From Bryobacterales bacterium (GTDB lineage: Bacteria; Acidobacteriota; Terriglobia; Bryobacterales; Bryobacteraceae): a stretch of 64,000 nucleotides of DNA. The position numbers were made by a program, and so were the translations under genes. Location of the stretch: contig PLOR01000097.1 in the NCBI GenBank assembly GCA_003142185.1, forward strand, positions 119,332 through 183,331, read 5' to 3'. The notes beneath the pieces are model-generated. The model was not told the DNA's origin. It did no database searches and saw only the letters and a list, made by a program, of their open reading frames with translations. Every line of letters begins with the position of its first letter. The stretch's first letter is position 1. This document shows, piece after piece, positions 14,980 to 24,421 of this stretch.

Positions 14980-17620
14980 ATTTCGCCAGCACCAGCCCCG
15001 ACGGCAGCTCTTCGCCGAAGATGCGGCCCAGTGCGCGGTCGTCTTCGGCTTCGCCATCGAGCACCGCCAGCAGTCGCGCGGCGTGCGGCATCTTCTCCAG
15101 CTTGCCCCTGATGGTTTGGCGGGTAGCCGCGGGCAGGTCGCGCGTGGGATCGTCCGTGCCGCGTGCCAGGGCGGCCAACGCGTCGCCAGCCGCCGCGAGG
15201 TTCAGCAGCGCTTCCGCCCAGCGCGTCACGGTGGCGGGCGGCACCGCCAGGTTGATGGGGCCGTAGAACAGTTGACGCGCGCCCAGCCGCGAGACGCACC
15301 ACAGCTCGCTCTCTTTGTAATCGCCCACCTTGATGCGTTTGATCAGCGCGTCGCCCAACTCGGTCTTGGCGCCCAGCGGCAACAGCTCGAGGCTGGCGGC
15401 CGTCCGCCACATCTCGCGCAGTAGCGCCAGGTTGATGCGCTGCGGCTTCTTGTTGCCGCGCGGCAGCAGGAAGCCCGACAAACGCTGGTACACATCGGCC
15501 TGCTGGTTGCGGTTGAGACCTCCGGCGACGCGGCCCCAGAAAATCCACCAATCGATCTCGCATTGCACCTGGTTCGCGTACGCGATGCCGCCCGAGTAGA
15601 GCCGTCGCGCCTGTTCGATGCGGAAATCGTCACCGGGATAGCCGAAGCCGGGGCGCAGGCAGAAGCCGGCCAGGTTCAACCAGCGGATCTCGAATGCCGG
15701 GCTTTTCTTGCGGCCCGCGGCGGCGGCGAGAAACGCGTCGGCCATCGGCCGGATGGCCGAAAGCGGCCAGGAATTCCTGCCCAGCCCCATCGCCTGCTCC
15801 AGGCGCGCCGGCAATTCTTCGGGCGGAATCGGCGATTTGGAATTGGGTGCAAAGACCTCCTCGATCAGCGCCAGCGAGGATTTGAGCGCCTGCTCGCTGA
15901 CCACTGCGGCGGCCTTGCGTTCCACCGGCTGCTCGGCGGCATGCTTGCGGAGCTGAAATTCCAGATTCCAACGGTTGTCGCTCACCTTCGATTCGCACCA
16001 GGTTTCGAGCGTGCCGATTTCGGTGAGACGCGCGCCGAGCCGGACCGGAATCAATCGCTCCTCGGCCTTCTTGCCGAAGCGGATCACCGCGTGGAGCGGC
16101 GCGTGGCGATGCAACTCGGCGTCATCCGCGGCGAATTCGACCACGTCGCCCAGCTTGTCGGTGCTGCGCGTGAGCGAGCTGTATAAACGGAACGAGACCG
16201 GGCGATTGGCGACCAACTGCAACGCATCGTTATCGATCTCGATCGCCGTTCCTTCCTCGGTGCCACGCGGCACCAGGGTCACGGCGGAGAATTTGCCGTC
16301 GAACGCATCGCCCAACGCGATGTAATAGGTGCGCGGCAAGCCTCCCCGCACCAGGACGCCGCTGCCGGTGGAGCGCACGTAGGAGTAATATGCCGCGCCG
16401 CGCGCCACCGCCAGATCCAGCTCGCTGTTCTCCAGAATTTCCGGACGGCGGCCGTACCAGCGTGCCACCACGTCAGCCACGCGATCGCGCAAAATCCCCG
16501 GAATGAAAAACCCGCCGTTGAACAGAATGGCGTCCGGCGGCGCCCCCAGCGGCTCCAGGAAAGCGTTCAAGTGGCGGGTGATGGCCGCATCGGAAACGTA
16601 AGGCAGGCCGAGCTCGCGGAACAGGCTGCGGGCATCCTCCTGGGGCGCTTCGCCGCGTTCGGTGAATGGCAGAAAGCCTTCCAGCGCCAGCTCCAGCGCC
16701 TCCTCGCGCCGGATTTCGCTGCGCAGCGATTTGCCGATCAGCGACGAGCCGGAGCCGAGCACGGTGATCTCGACCGCTTGCAAATCGGGATCGTTGAGCA
16801 GCTTTTCCTTGGCGGCCGAGCACTGGCGCCGCAGGCCGCTGCGCTGGCGGATGGAAAGCTTCGCGCCGAGCTTGGTTTCCACCAGCCAGGCCAGCGTCAG
16901 ATCCAGGTTGTCGCCTCCCAGCAGCAGGTGCTTCCCCACCGCGGTGCGGGTGAAGTTGATGAGGTCGCCATCGCGCGAAACGCGAATCAGGCTGAAGTCG
17001 CTGGTGCCGCCGCCGACGTCGCAGACCAGCACCGTCTGGCCGTCGAAAAGCTTCTTGCGCGACTGCGCCAGGTTGTTCGCGATCCAGGAATAGAAGGCGG
17101 CAGCCGGCTCTTCGAGCAGCGTCAGGCGCTCGATTCCGGCATCGCGCGCCGCCATCACGGTCAGTTCGCGCGCCTCTTCGTCGAACGAGGCGGGCACGGT
17201 GAGGACGATATCCTGCTCGGCGAGCGGCGCGCCCTGGGCCCGATCCCACTCCTCGCGAAATTTGGCCAGAATGCGCGCCGAAACTTCCACCGGAGAAAGC
17301 ACTCGGCCCGTTTCCTGCGAGTCCCAGGGAAGGATTTTCGCGGTGCGGTCGACGTCCGGATTGGATAGCCAGGATTTCGCCGAATGCACTAGCCGCGTGG
17401 GCACCAGCGCCCCTTGTTCGCGCGCGTAGACGCCCACCGGCTGGCCCTCTTCGAGGAAGAGGAATGACGGCAGCGTGCGGCGCGCCTCAATCCGGCCGGC
17501 GGCGATCAATTGCGGCGTTTCGAAGACATGGACCGGCGGAAAATCGCGGTCTTCCGCCTCGCGCTCGTCGATCCAGGCGAGCGCCGAGTTAGTGGTGCCA
17601 AGGTCTATGCCGACTTTCAT
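14978..17620 (-). CDS. Hsp70 family protein with large C-terminal extension (DUF3731-type)
   Basis: The 880-residue protein begins with the Hsp70 phosphate-1 loop (GIDLGTTNSALAW, residues 4-16). It contains the phosphate-2 loop VCDVGGGTSDFSL (about 198-210) and an adenosine-loop-like stretch (ILFNGGFFIPGILRD, about 368-382), so the actin-like ATPase fold is intact. From about residue 560 onward it does not look like a DnaK substrate-binding domain. It is instead a long helical region with MGLGRNSWPLSAIRPMADAF and LNLAGFCLRPGFGYPGDD, as in DUF3731-type Hsp70 proteins. These are typically encoded with a DUF2760 gene, which lies upstream here. Client proteins and a J-protein partner are unknown. 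Confidence 0.88.
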   Translation of the reverse strand: MKVGIDLGTTNSALAWIDEREAEDRDFPPVHVFETPQLIAAGRIEARRTLPSFLFLEEGQPVGVYAREQGALVPTRLVHSAKSWLSNPDVDRTAKILPWDSQETGRVLSPVEVSARILAKFREEWDRAQGAPLAEQDIVLTVPASFDEEARELTVMAARDAGIERLTLLEEPAAAFYSWIANNLAQSRKKLFDGQTVLVCDVGGGTSDFSLIRVSRDGDLINFTRTAVGKHLLLGGDNLDLTLAWLVETKLGAKLSIRQRSGLRRQCSAAKEKLLNDPDLQAVEITVLGSGSSLIGKSLRSEIRREEALELALEGFLPFTERGEAPQEDARSLFRELGLPYVSDAAITRHLNAFLEPLGAPPDAILFNGGFFIPGILRDRVADVVARWYGRRPEILENSELDLAVARGAAYYSYVRSTGSGVLVRGGLPRTYYIALGDAFDGKFSAVTLVPRGTEEGTAIEIDNDALQLVANRPVSFRLYSSLTRSTDKLGDVVEFAADDAELHRHAPLHAVIRFGKKAEERLIPVRLGARLTEIGTLETWCESKVSDNRWNLEFQLRKHAAEQPVERKAAAVVSEQALKSSLALIEEVFAPNSKSPIPPEELPARLEQAMGLGRNSWPLSAIRPMADAFLAAAAGRKKSPAFEIRWLNLAGFCLRPGFGYPGDDFRIEQARRLYSGGIAYANQVQCEIDWWIFWGRVAGGLNRNQQADVYQRLSGFLLPRGNKKPQRINLALLREMWRTAASLELLPLGAKTELGDALIKRIKVGDYKESELWCVSRLGARQLFYGPINLAVPPATVTRWAEALLNLAAAGDALAALARGTDDPTRDLPAATRQTIRGKLEKMPHAARLLAVLDGEAEDDRALGRIFGEELPSGLVLAK

Positions 17621-17629
17621 GGATTCTTA

Positions 17630-17706
17630 GTGGGGCAGGCGCTTTCGCCTGCCAATTTCTCACATTCCTGCGCTGCAAGGTTGGCAGGCGAAAGCGCCTG
17701 CCCCAC
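17630..17706. repeat. Perfect inverted pair of family B repeats (26-bp arms)
   Basis: A 26-bp unit (17630-17655, GTGGGGCAGGCGCTTTCGCC then TGCCAA) is repeated exactly in inverse orientation at 17681-17706, with 25 bases between. It lies inside the DUF2760-Hsp70 operon, 10 bp from the Hsp70 start and 8 bp from the DUF2760 stop. It may attenuate or stabilise the message. Confidence 0.85.
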
Positions 17707-17714
17707 TGCGCCTC

Positions 17715-18257
17715 TTATTCAATCTCGATTTCGGCTGGAGCGATCACGGCGGCGTCTTTGCCAGCCAACGCCGGCAGATCGATTTTCACCGCTCTCCAGC
17801 CTTTATGCCGCAGTGTGCCGCCGGAAGGTGGCTTGGCGGGCACGTTGCCGATGAATTTGACGACGTTCGAATCGGCGGAAGGCGCTTTGGCGAAGGTGCC
17901 CTCCACGCCATCGATCACCGGCTCCAGCACGATCGCGCGCCGCAGCGAATCGCGGCATTGATCGTGCAGCTCGCGCACGGCGGCGCCAACCTGATCGTCT
18001 GAGTATCCGGCAATGTCTTCCATCAGGAAGTCGACCAGGCGCGCGTCGCGCTGCAGAATGGCGAGAAGCTGCAACGCGCCATCCGACACACGGACGGCGG
18101 GCGCCGCAGCGGCCGTGGCAGCTTTCGCCGTGACGGAGGCCTTTGGCGCAACGCCGCTGCGGCGCGTCAAACGCAACCCGTTCAGCACGCCGTCAGATAG
18201 CGTTCCGGAAAACAAGATATTGAAAAACGAGCGAAAGGCGAGAACAATGCGGCTCAC
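17715..18257 (-). CDS. DUF2760 domain-containing protein
   Basis: The 180-residue protein contains the DUF2760 core: LQLLAILQRDARLVDFLMED, then IAGYSDDQVGAAVRELHDQC, later VKFIGNVPAKPPSGGTLRHK and GWRAVKIDLP. Its N-terminus (FRSFFNILF) is hydrophobic but too short to be sure of a membrane helix. The start is a GTG at 18257. In many bacteria this family is encoded immediately before Hsp70 genes of the DUF3731 type, exactly as here, so it is probably a dedicated cofactor or substrate of that chaperone. No enzymatic motif is visible. Confidence 0.85.
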   Translation of the reverse strand: MSRIVLAFRSFFNILFSGTLSDGVLNGLRLTRRSGVAPKASVTAKAATAAAAPAVRVSDGALQLLAILQRDARLVDFLMEDIAGYSDDQVGAAVRELHDQCRDSLRRAIVLEPVIDGVEGTFAKAPSADSNVVKFIGNVPAKPPSGGTLRHKGWRAVKIDLPALAGKDAAVIAPAEIEIE

Positions 18258-18324
18258 TGTGACTCCAGAGTTTCAGGATAGCTGAGATTCCGCCTCGGAG
18301 CCTTGCCGCGGGAAAAGCGCAATT

Positions 18325-19341
18325 CTATGGAGCTACGTAAATCCACTCCGACGTGCCGATCGCAGCGCCCACCTGGAGGCTCACGCCCATATACTGGGAA
18401 CCGAGCGTTTCGAAAGGCCAGGACTGCGGGAGCCGGAAGTTGACCTGCAACAGGCCGAATACCTCACCCGGCGAATCTCCGGCGTAGACCACCTCCAGCG
18501 AGTCATTTCTATCAAGCACGGAAACCGGCAGCGCGGGATAGGTGAGGAGGTTTCCTGAGATAGGGACAATCGTGCCATCGGCGGGGAACAGCCCGGCGTA
18601 TGGCGCTCCGGCGCCGGTGCCCCAAACTGAGACCAACTCGCCTGCGTGCGCCGGATTCGAAGATGAGTTGAGCGTCCCGTCCTGGCTGATGGCCACGGCG
18701 GTGCCCACCACAGGGTCGTGAAAGATCTCGGGCTCGGAAGGCCGGATGTACAGATCCGCCAAGGAGAAAGTACCGGTCGGCGTAACCAGAGTGACAGATA
18801 CCGAATCCTTGCCGGACACTTCAGAGGGCACCACGGCGTTGATCTGATTCGCGCCTATATAAAGCAGGGGCGCAGCGACGCCGCCGAACAACAACTGATA
18901 ACCGCCGAGGTTACTCTGGACAACGCCGTTCACAACCTGAGCGTTGAGCGGCGTCGCTGGCCCCAAACCCGTGCCGTAGAATGACATCAACTCCGCCGGC
19001 GCAATCAAGCCCGATGCCACGCTGCCCGCGGAGTTCGCCACGCCCGTTAACGACGGACCGCCAGCGGTATTCGGCAGCATCAGGAAACCAGCGCCGCCGA
19101 GGACCATGGGGTTCCCCGTGGAAGTCAGCGCCAGCGCCTGTCCGAACATGGCGGCGCCTGCCTCGTACAGGGCCTCGACCGACGACCCGTCCGGCGCCAG
19201 TGCCGCCACGTAGGAGGAACCGGACCCATGCAACTTCGGCGTAACCGGGAGCGTTGACGGGTCAGCGGTGCCGGTGATCCAGATCGTGCCCGATGCGTCG
19301 ACTGCAACCGAGCTAACTGAGTTGCCGACGGACTCCGGCAC
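18325..19341 (-). pseudogene. 3' half of a frameshifted beta-propeller/TIGR03437 secreted protein
   Basis: This frame carries the rest of a propeller-type protein (VSSVAVDASGTIWITGTAD) and then two Ig-like stretches typical of TIGR03437 (LIAPAELMSFYGTGLGP, YIGANQINAVVPSEVSG). It has no signal peptide. Reading upstream in the same frame gives GKFLTGFGCEEGS, which continues the logic of the first half. The two halves therefore appear to be one gene with a one-base deletion near 19380-19395. The GTG at 19341 is probably not a true start. Confidence 0.75.
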
Positions 19342-19367
19342 GGAGCCTTCTTCGCAGCCGAAACCAG

Positions 19368-20471
19368 TCAGGAACTTACCGCTCCGCTGGAGCCGGAGAG
19401 CTTGCCGATGAAGCCGCCAACGATTACAGAGACGATCTCGTTATTGGGGCCGAAACACGGCTGCACCGTGCCCGCCGTTCCGACAGCGCCGTTCTCGGCG
19501 ACGCCCACCACGAGAACGTTCCCGCTTCCATCGAGGGCCAGCGCGCTGATTTCTTGGGAGTCGCCGTTGGGATTGATGGCGGTGCTCCACACAACCGAGC
19601 CGCCTCCCGGTGCGAACTTGACGGTCGTGGTTCCGACCGCCGGAGGCGGAGGCGCCACCCGCAGGTAGACGTCTGCCGACGCGATGATTGCACCAGACGT
19701 GTCCACCGCCAGCGCGACGAAGCCCGTCGATCCCCAGGCCCCGATGCATTCGCTGCCCATGCAGTTTACCGCGTCCGATCCAAAGTAGGTTGCGAAGACA
19801 ATCTTGCTCAGGCCCGGCGATATTTCCCCCACAAATCCAAAGCTGGCCGAACCGAAGTTGTCGTAACCGGGAGGTGTGGTCTGGTAGGCGCCGGCGGTGA
19901 CGGGAAAGTCCAGCGCTGCGGTGTAACCGGCCAGGTAGATGTTGCCCGCCGAATCCGCATCCAGCGCGCTGGCGCCAGTGCCGCAATACCGGCAAGACGC
20001 TGCGTAATTGCTACCGCCGATTAGAGTAGACGCGATGATGCCGGTCAGCCCGGAGTCCACCTTCACCACGAACGCAGCGCTGCGTTGCACGGTTGGCACA
20101 ATGGAGTTCGTCACCGGAAAATCCTTCGAATTCGTCGTGCCCGCGATCACCACTTCGCCCTGGGCATCTACCTTGATCGCCGTTGGAGTATCCGTGGCTG
20201 TGCCGCCAAACTGGATAGTCGCCACAATCACACCCTGCGCGTTGGTCTTCGTCACGCGAATCCAGGCGCGCCCGGATGAATCCGTCACGGTCGTCACCTG
20301 GTAGGCGTTGCCCTGTCCATCCAAAGCGAGTAGCGCGGTGTTTCCCGAATCGAAGTTCAATGAGCGCGCGGTAAATGAAAGGGCTGGGCTTGCCGCGATG
20401 GCGGCCACTGGGAGAATCACGAACGATAGCGCCGTGACCAGGCGTCCCACTGATTTGATTATTGAAGTCAT
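19368..20471 (-). pseudogene. 5' half of a frameshifted beta-propeller/TIGR03437 secreted protein
   Basis: The frame starts at an ATG preceded by a GAGG and encodes a signal peptide (LVTALSFVILPVAAIAASPA). SBBP/NHL-like beta-propeller units follow: ALDGQGNAYQVTTV, IKVDAQGEVVIAGTTNSKDF, ALDADSAGNIYLAGYTAALD and ALDGSGNVLVVGVAENGA. It stops at TGA 19368-19370 right after KLSGSSGAVSS, in the middle of a repeat. Restoring one G (GGTGAAG for GGTAAG) would give AVKFLTGFGCEEGS and join the downstream half into a protein of about 715 residues. It is an outer-surface or secreted protein of unknown ligand. A sequencing error is possible. Confidence 0.78.
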
Positions 20472-20914
20472 CTCTAACGTCCTCGGCTCAGGAGCGAACT
20501 TCCGGCCTGAAGTCAGAATTATGGACGCTCATATACAAAGACCCGGCGGGACACGTTTCCACTACAGCGCCCGAAAAGAAACCGGTGGGACAGGCCATCG
20601 CCTTTTGTGGCCTGTCGTTGGCGAAGGGAAGACACCCAAGAAGACAGGCGACAAAAACCGATCGCCCGTCCTACCTCCGCCGCGTCACGGCCGGGAATGC
20701 ACCAGCGTGCCCTGCCGCCACATAGGAGGAGCCGGGGCATACGCGGCCCCTACGACCGATCTCACTGCGTCAAAACCCACACGCTCCATGCGACAGCCGC
20801 GCCGCGAAGCTATTGAAAAAGCTGGACCGCGCTGTGAAATCGGCGGATGGAAGGCGGCGTGCTTCACTGGAGTGGAGGCAGCCGTGTCGCAATTCCGGGA
20901 GTTCCCTCGCCTTC
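20472..20914. other. Intergenic stretch without a recognisable gene
   Basis: This gap separates the divergent propeller gene and the penicillin-binding protein gene. It contains one family D repeat (20584-20675). No reading frame in it looks like a protein, and no clear -35/-10 pair was found. Confidence 0.5.
20584..20675. repeat. Intergenic repeat family D, copy 2
   Basis: The unit runs from GGTGGGACAGGCCATCGCC to ACCGATCGCCCGTCCTACC. It contains the palindrome GACAGGCC/GGCCTGTC around an ATCGCCTTTTGT loop and is closest to the copy at 7188. Confidence 0.75.
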
Positions 20915-23494
20915 ATGAGACAATTAGAAAAAGTGGCCAAAAAGGAAATGAAAGTCCGCATCCCGCGTGCGTCGGGACTGGCGAGGTTCTTCCTCAGCCC
21001 GGTGGGCCGCTGGCTAGTGATCGGGGCGTCGATAGCCTTCATCCTGGCGCTCGGCGTTTTCATTCACTTCTATGCCACGTATGCGCAGTTGATGGACGAG
21101 AAGCTGCGGCTGGGGCCGTTCGCCAACACGGCCAAGATTTTCGCCGGGCCCCAATCCGTAGCGGTGGGAGACGCGCTGACGCCGGAGGACATCGCAGCGG
21201 ACCTGCGGCGCAGCGGCTACGGCGAATCGCGTTCCAACCCGGACGGCTACTATCAGCTTCATCCGAACGCGATCGAGATTTTCCCCGGGCCGGATTCCTA
21301 TTTCGACCAGGAGGCGGGGCTGATCAACTTTGCCGGGGGCCGGATTTCCGCGATCGTTTCCCTGCAGGACAACACGGCTCGCAACGAATACCAACTGGAG
21401 CCGCAGCTCATCACCGCCCTTTCCGGCCCGAATCGCGAAAAACGGCGCATGGTGAAGTTCGCCGACATCCCCAAGGTGATGGTGGATGCGGTGACTTCGG
21501 CCGAGGACAAGCACTTCTTCCAGCACGCGGGCTTTGACCCTTCGCGCATCATCAAAGCCGCTTACGTGGATCTGAAGGAAGGACGGAAGGGGCAGGGGGC
21601 GTCCACGCTCAGCCAGCAGTTGGCGCGCATGTTGTGGCTGACCGAGGAGAAGCGCTGGACGCGTAAACTGGCCGAGATGATGATCACGCTCGAGCTGGAG
21701 CAGCGGTTGAGCAAGGAACAGATCTTCGAGGACTACGCCAACGATATCTACCTGGGATCGCGCGGCTCGTTCCGCATCCACGGGTTCGGCGAAGCGTCTG
21801 AGGCGTTTCTCGGTAAGGATCTCAGCCAGATCACGTTGCCGGAGGCCGCGGAACTGGCCGGCATGATTCAAAACCCGGCACATTTCGATCCATATCGGCA
21901 CCCGGACCGGGTGAAGGAGCGGCGCAACCTGGTGCTGGGCATGATGCGCCAGAACGGATACGTGAGCGACCGCGACTACGCGCTGGCGGTGGATGCGCCG
22001 GTGGTTGCCCCCAAGGGCGCGGCGCAGTCGCAGGAAGCGCCGTATTTCGTCGACATGGTGAACGACGCAGTGCAGACCAAGTTCCTGGATGCCGATTTTC
22101 AGAACAACGCCTTTCGCCTTTACACGACGCTCGACATGCGGCTGCAGAAGGCGGCGGAGGAGGCCATCCGGCTGGGGATGCAGAGCGTGGACGACCAGAT
22201 CAAGCGGCAGTGGCGTTTCAAGGGCCAGACGCCGCCGGAGCCGCAGGTGGCGCTGGTGGCTCTCGATCCGCATACGGGCGAAGTGAAGGCGCTGGCCGGA
22301 GGCCGCAACTACGGCATGAGCCAGTTGAACCACGTGCTCGCCAAGCGGCAGCCGGGCTCCATCTTCAAGCCGTTTGTATACGCCGCTGCGATGGATACGG
22401 CGGTAGAAGGCGGCCCGCGCGTGATCACGCCGAGCACGATGGTGGACGATGAGCCGACTACCTTCTGGTTCGATGGCAAGCCATACGAGCCCAGCAACTT
22501 CCACCATGAGTTTCACGGCCACGTGACGCTGCGCGACGCGCTGGCGCATTCGATGAACGTGGCGACGGTGAAGGTGGCGGAGATGGTGGGATTCGACGCG
22601 GTGGTGGAGATGGCCAACCGGGCGGGGATGAACTATCGCATCCATCCGACGCCGGCGGTGGCGCTGGGCGCGTATGAGATCACGCCGCTCGAAGCGGCCG
22701 GCGCGTATACCATGTTCGCCAACCGGGGCGTTTGGGTAAAGCCGAGCTTCCTCAACATGGTGCGCACGGACAAGGGCCAGGTGATCTACAAGAACGCGAT
22801 CGAAGCCAAGCAGGTGCTCGATCCGCGCATCGCCTACGTGATGACCAACATGCTGCAGGAGGTGCTGCGCGGAACAGGCACGGGCGCGGGGGTACGCAAC
22901 CAGGGCTTCTCTGTGCCGGCGGCGGGCAAGACCGGGACTTCGCGCGACGGCTGGTTCGCCGGCTACACGACCGAATTGTTGTGCGTGGTGTGGGTCGGGT
23001 TCGACGACAATCGCGATCTGGATCTGGAGGGGGCGAAATCGGCGGCGCCGATCTGGGGGGAGTTCATGAAGCGCGCGCTCAATTTCCGCGAGTATCGCGA
23101 TGCCAAGGAGTTTACGGCGCCGGCGGGAGTAGTCAGCGTGGAGATCGACCCGCAATCCGGGATGCCGGCCACGCCCGCCTGCCCGAAGACGCAGACCGAG
23201 GTGTACATTGCCGGCACCGAGCCGGTAGGCACGTGCCCCCTGCACGGCGGGCGGACGGGCGTTACCAACGTGGCCGGCTGGGACACCGGCGGCGGCAACC
23301 CGGTTGCTGCCACGGATAGCCCGGCCGGAGGCGGCGCGAAGATGGCGCCGGCGGCGGTGGCGCGCCGCGCCGCGCGGCAGACTTCCGCCGAGGCGGCGCA
23401 GCAGGCCCCGCCCGCTCCGCCGAAAGCTCAGGGCGCGCAGAAGCCGGCGGAAAAAAAGAGCATCTTGCGCCGCCTGCTGGGTGTGTTCAAATAA
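20915..23494 (+). CDS. Class A penicillin-binding protein (GT51 transglycosylase / transpeptidase)
   Basis: The protein is about 859 residues from the ATG at 20915. An upstream in-frame TTG at 20813 and an ATG at 20948 are the alternatives. One N-terminal membrane helix (GRWLVIGASIAFILALGVFI) is followed by a UB2H-like region (ALTPEDIAADLRRSGYGES). The GT51 domain has SAEDKHFFQHAGFD, carrying the catalytic Glu, and GASTLSQQLAR. The transpeptidase has the nucleophile in RQPGSIFKPF, AHSMNVA and AGKTGTSRDGW. The tail is rich in Ala, Pro and Lys and probably disordered. It polymerises and cross-links peptidoglycan outside the inner membrane. The UB2H-like part suggests PBP1b-type regulation by outer-membrane activators. 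Confidence 0.94.
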   Translation: MRQLEKVAKKEMKVRIPRASGLARFFLSPVGRWLVIGASIAFILALGVFIHFYATYAQLMDEKLRLGPFANTAKIFAGPQSVAVGDALTPEDIAADLRRSGYGESRSNPDGYYQLHPNAIEIFPGPDSYFDQEAGLINFAGGRISAIVSLQDNTARNEYQLEPQLITALSGPNREKRRMVKFADIPKVMVDAVTSAEDKHFFQHAGFDPSRIIKAAYVDLKEGRKGQGASTLSQQLARMLWLTEEKRWTRKLAEMMITLELEQRLSKEQIFEDYANDIYLGSRGSFRIHGFGEASEAFLGKDLSQITLPEAAELAGMIQNPAHFDPYRHPDRVKERRNLVLGMMRQNGYVSDRDYALAVDAPVVAPKGAAQSQEAPYFVDMVNDAVQTKFLDADFQNNAFRLYTTLDMRLQKAAEEAIRLGMQSVDDQIKRQWRFKGQTPPEPQVALVALDPHTGEVKALAGGRNYGMSQLNHVLAKRQPGSIFKPFVYAAAMDTAVEGGPRVITPSTMVDDEPTTFWFDGKPYEPSNFHHEFHGHVTLRDALAHSMNVATVKVAEMVGFDAVVEMANRAGMNYRIHPTPAVALGAYEITPLEAAGAYTMFANRGVWVKPSFLNMVRTDKGQVIYKNAIEAKQVLDPRIAYVMTNMLQEVLRGTGTGAGVRNQGFSVPAAGKTGTSRDGWFAGYTTELLCVVWVGFDDNRDLDLEGAKSAAPIWGEFMKRALNFREYRDAKEFTAPAGVVSVEIDPQSGMPATPACPKTQTEVYIAGTEPVGTCPLHGGRTGVTNVAGWDTGGGNPVAATDSPAGGGAKMAPAAVARRAARQTSAEAAQQAPPAPPKAQGAQKPAEKKSILRRLLGVFK

Positions 23495-23514
23495 GGTAAG
23501 GGAGTCAGTCGCAT

Positions 23515-24279
23515 ATGCCGATCCTGCCGGCGGGTCTGCTACTGGCAGCCGCCTTGAGTTCCCTCTCGGCCCAGGCGGTGCCGGACACACCCAGTCCGGC
23601 GGCCCAGCCGCCAGCGCCGCCGCTGTCCAGCGAAGCGCGTGGCGATATTTTCATGGCCGAGAAGAAATACCGCGAGGCCATCGAAGTTTATCAGACCGGC
23701 CCGCCGCAAGATGCGGTGGTGCAGAACAAGCTCGGCATCGCCTACCAGCAGACTCTGCAACTCGACAACGCCCGCAAAGCTTACGAGCGCGCCCTCAAGC
23801 TGAAGCCGGATTACATGGAGGCGTTGAATAATCTCGGCACCATTTACTATGCCAGGAAGAGCTACCGCCGCGCCATTAACTGGTATAACCGCGCGCTAAA
23901 GACGGCGCCCGGCGAGGCCCGGTCCGCCACCGTCTACGAAAACCTGGGTCGCGCATGGTTCAACCGCAAGGATTACGCGCGAGCGAGCGAATGCATGCAG
24001 AACGCTTTGCGGATGGATCCGGACGTTTTCGAACATCACGGCAGCGCCGGGCAGATTCTGGAAGAGACCAGCATCGAGGAGCGCGCCAAGTATCATTTCT
24101 ACCAGGCCAAAGTGTACGCGAAATCGGGACGCAACGATCTCGCGCTGCGATACCTTCGCAAGGCGCTCGAAGAGGGATTCAAACAAAAGAAGAGCCTGGA
24201 TGAGGAGCCGGATTTCGCCACTTTGAAGGAGCTGCCCGAATTCAAGGAGCTGATGGCGCGGGTGCCGCGTGTTCTTTAG
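23515..24279 (+). CDS. Secreted tetratricopeptide-repeat protein
   Basis: The 254-residue protein has an N-terminal signal peptide (PAGLLLAAALSSLSAQA). After a Pro-rich linker come at least four TPR units, such as RGDIFMAEKKYREAIEVYQ, KLGIAYQQTLQLDNARKAYE, NLGTIYYARKSYRRAINWYN and NLGRAWFNRKDYARASECMQ. It starts 20 bp after the penicillin-binding protein gene with an AGGGAG 10 nt before the ATG, so the two are probably co-transcribed. TPR units mediate protein contacts, and a periplasmic scaffold role near peptidoglycan synthesis is an inference from the neighbour. Confidence 0.87.
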   Translation: MPILPAGLLLAAALSSLSAQAVPDTPSPAAQPPAPPLSSEARGDIFMAEKKYREAIEVYQTGPPQDAVVQNKLGIAYQQTLQLDNARKAYERALKLKPDYMEALNNLGTIYYARKSYRRAINWYNRALKTAPGEARSATVYENLGRAWFNRKDYARASECMQNALRMDPDVFEHHGSAGQILEETSIEERAKYHFYQAKVYAKSGRNDLALRYLRKALEEGFKQKKSLDEEPDFATLKELPEFKELMARVPRVL

Positions 24280-24315
24280 TGCTTGCCGGGGAATAGTGGG
24301 TCCAAACGCCGGCGG

Positions 24316-24367
24316 GATGACAGACGAAAGTCCGCTTCGGACCCGAAACCCGGGCGTCTGTCCCACC
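24316..24367. repeat. Family D-like hairpin repeat
   Basis: GACAGACG at 24319-24326 pairs with CGTCTGTC at 24355-24362, with an inner GTCCGC/GGACCC dyad. It ends in CCCACC like the D copies at 20584 and 63782. Confidence 0.55.
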
Positions 24368-24392
24368 TTGCCGTCGAGGAATTTGCAAGCGC

Positions 24393-24420
24393 GTGGGGCG
24401 GGCGTTTTCGCCTGCCAACC
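24393..24420 (+). repeat. Intergenic repeat family B, single copy
   Basis: GTGGGGCGGGCGTTTTCGCC followed by TGCCAACC; matches the 17630 unit with two changes. It ends two bases before the preferred start of the next gene. Confidence 0.7.
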
Positions 24421-24421
24421 G

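Noticed and set aside
20308..21537. 409-codon plus-strand frame between the propeller gene and the penicillin-binding protein
   Set aside because: It runs over a dispersed repeat and out of frame into the penicillin-binding protein gene; there is no domain pattern.
21014..23590. 858-codon minus-strand open frame over the penicillin-binding protein gene
   Set aside because: It is the antisense shadow of a GC-rich gene. The plus frame carries intact GT51 and transpeptidase motifs, and the minus translation is His/Arg-rich without any family signature.
24269..24421. Longer N-terminus for the TPR lipoprotein
   Set aside because: The extra codons translate two dispersed intergenic repeats, and the export signal begins only after them.
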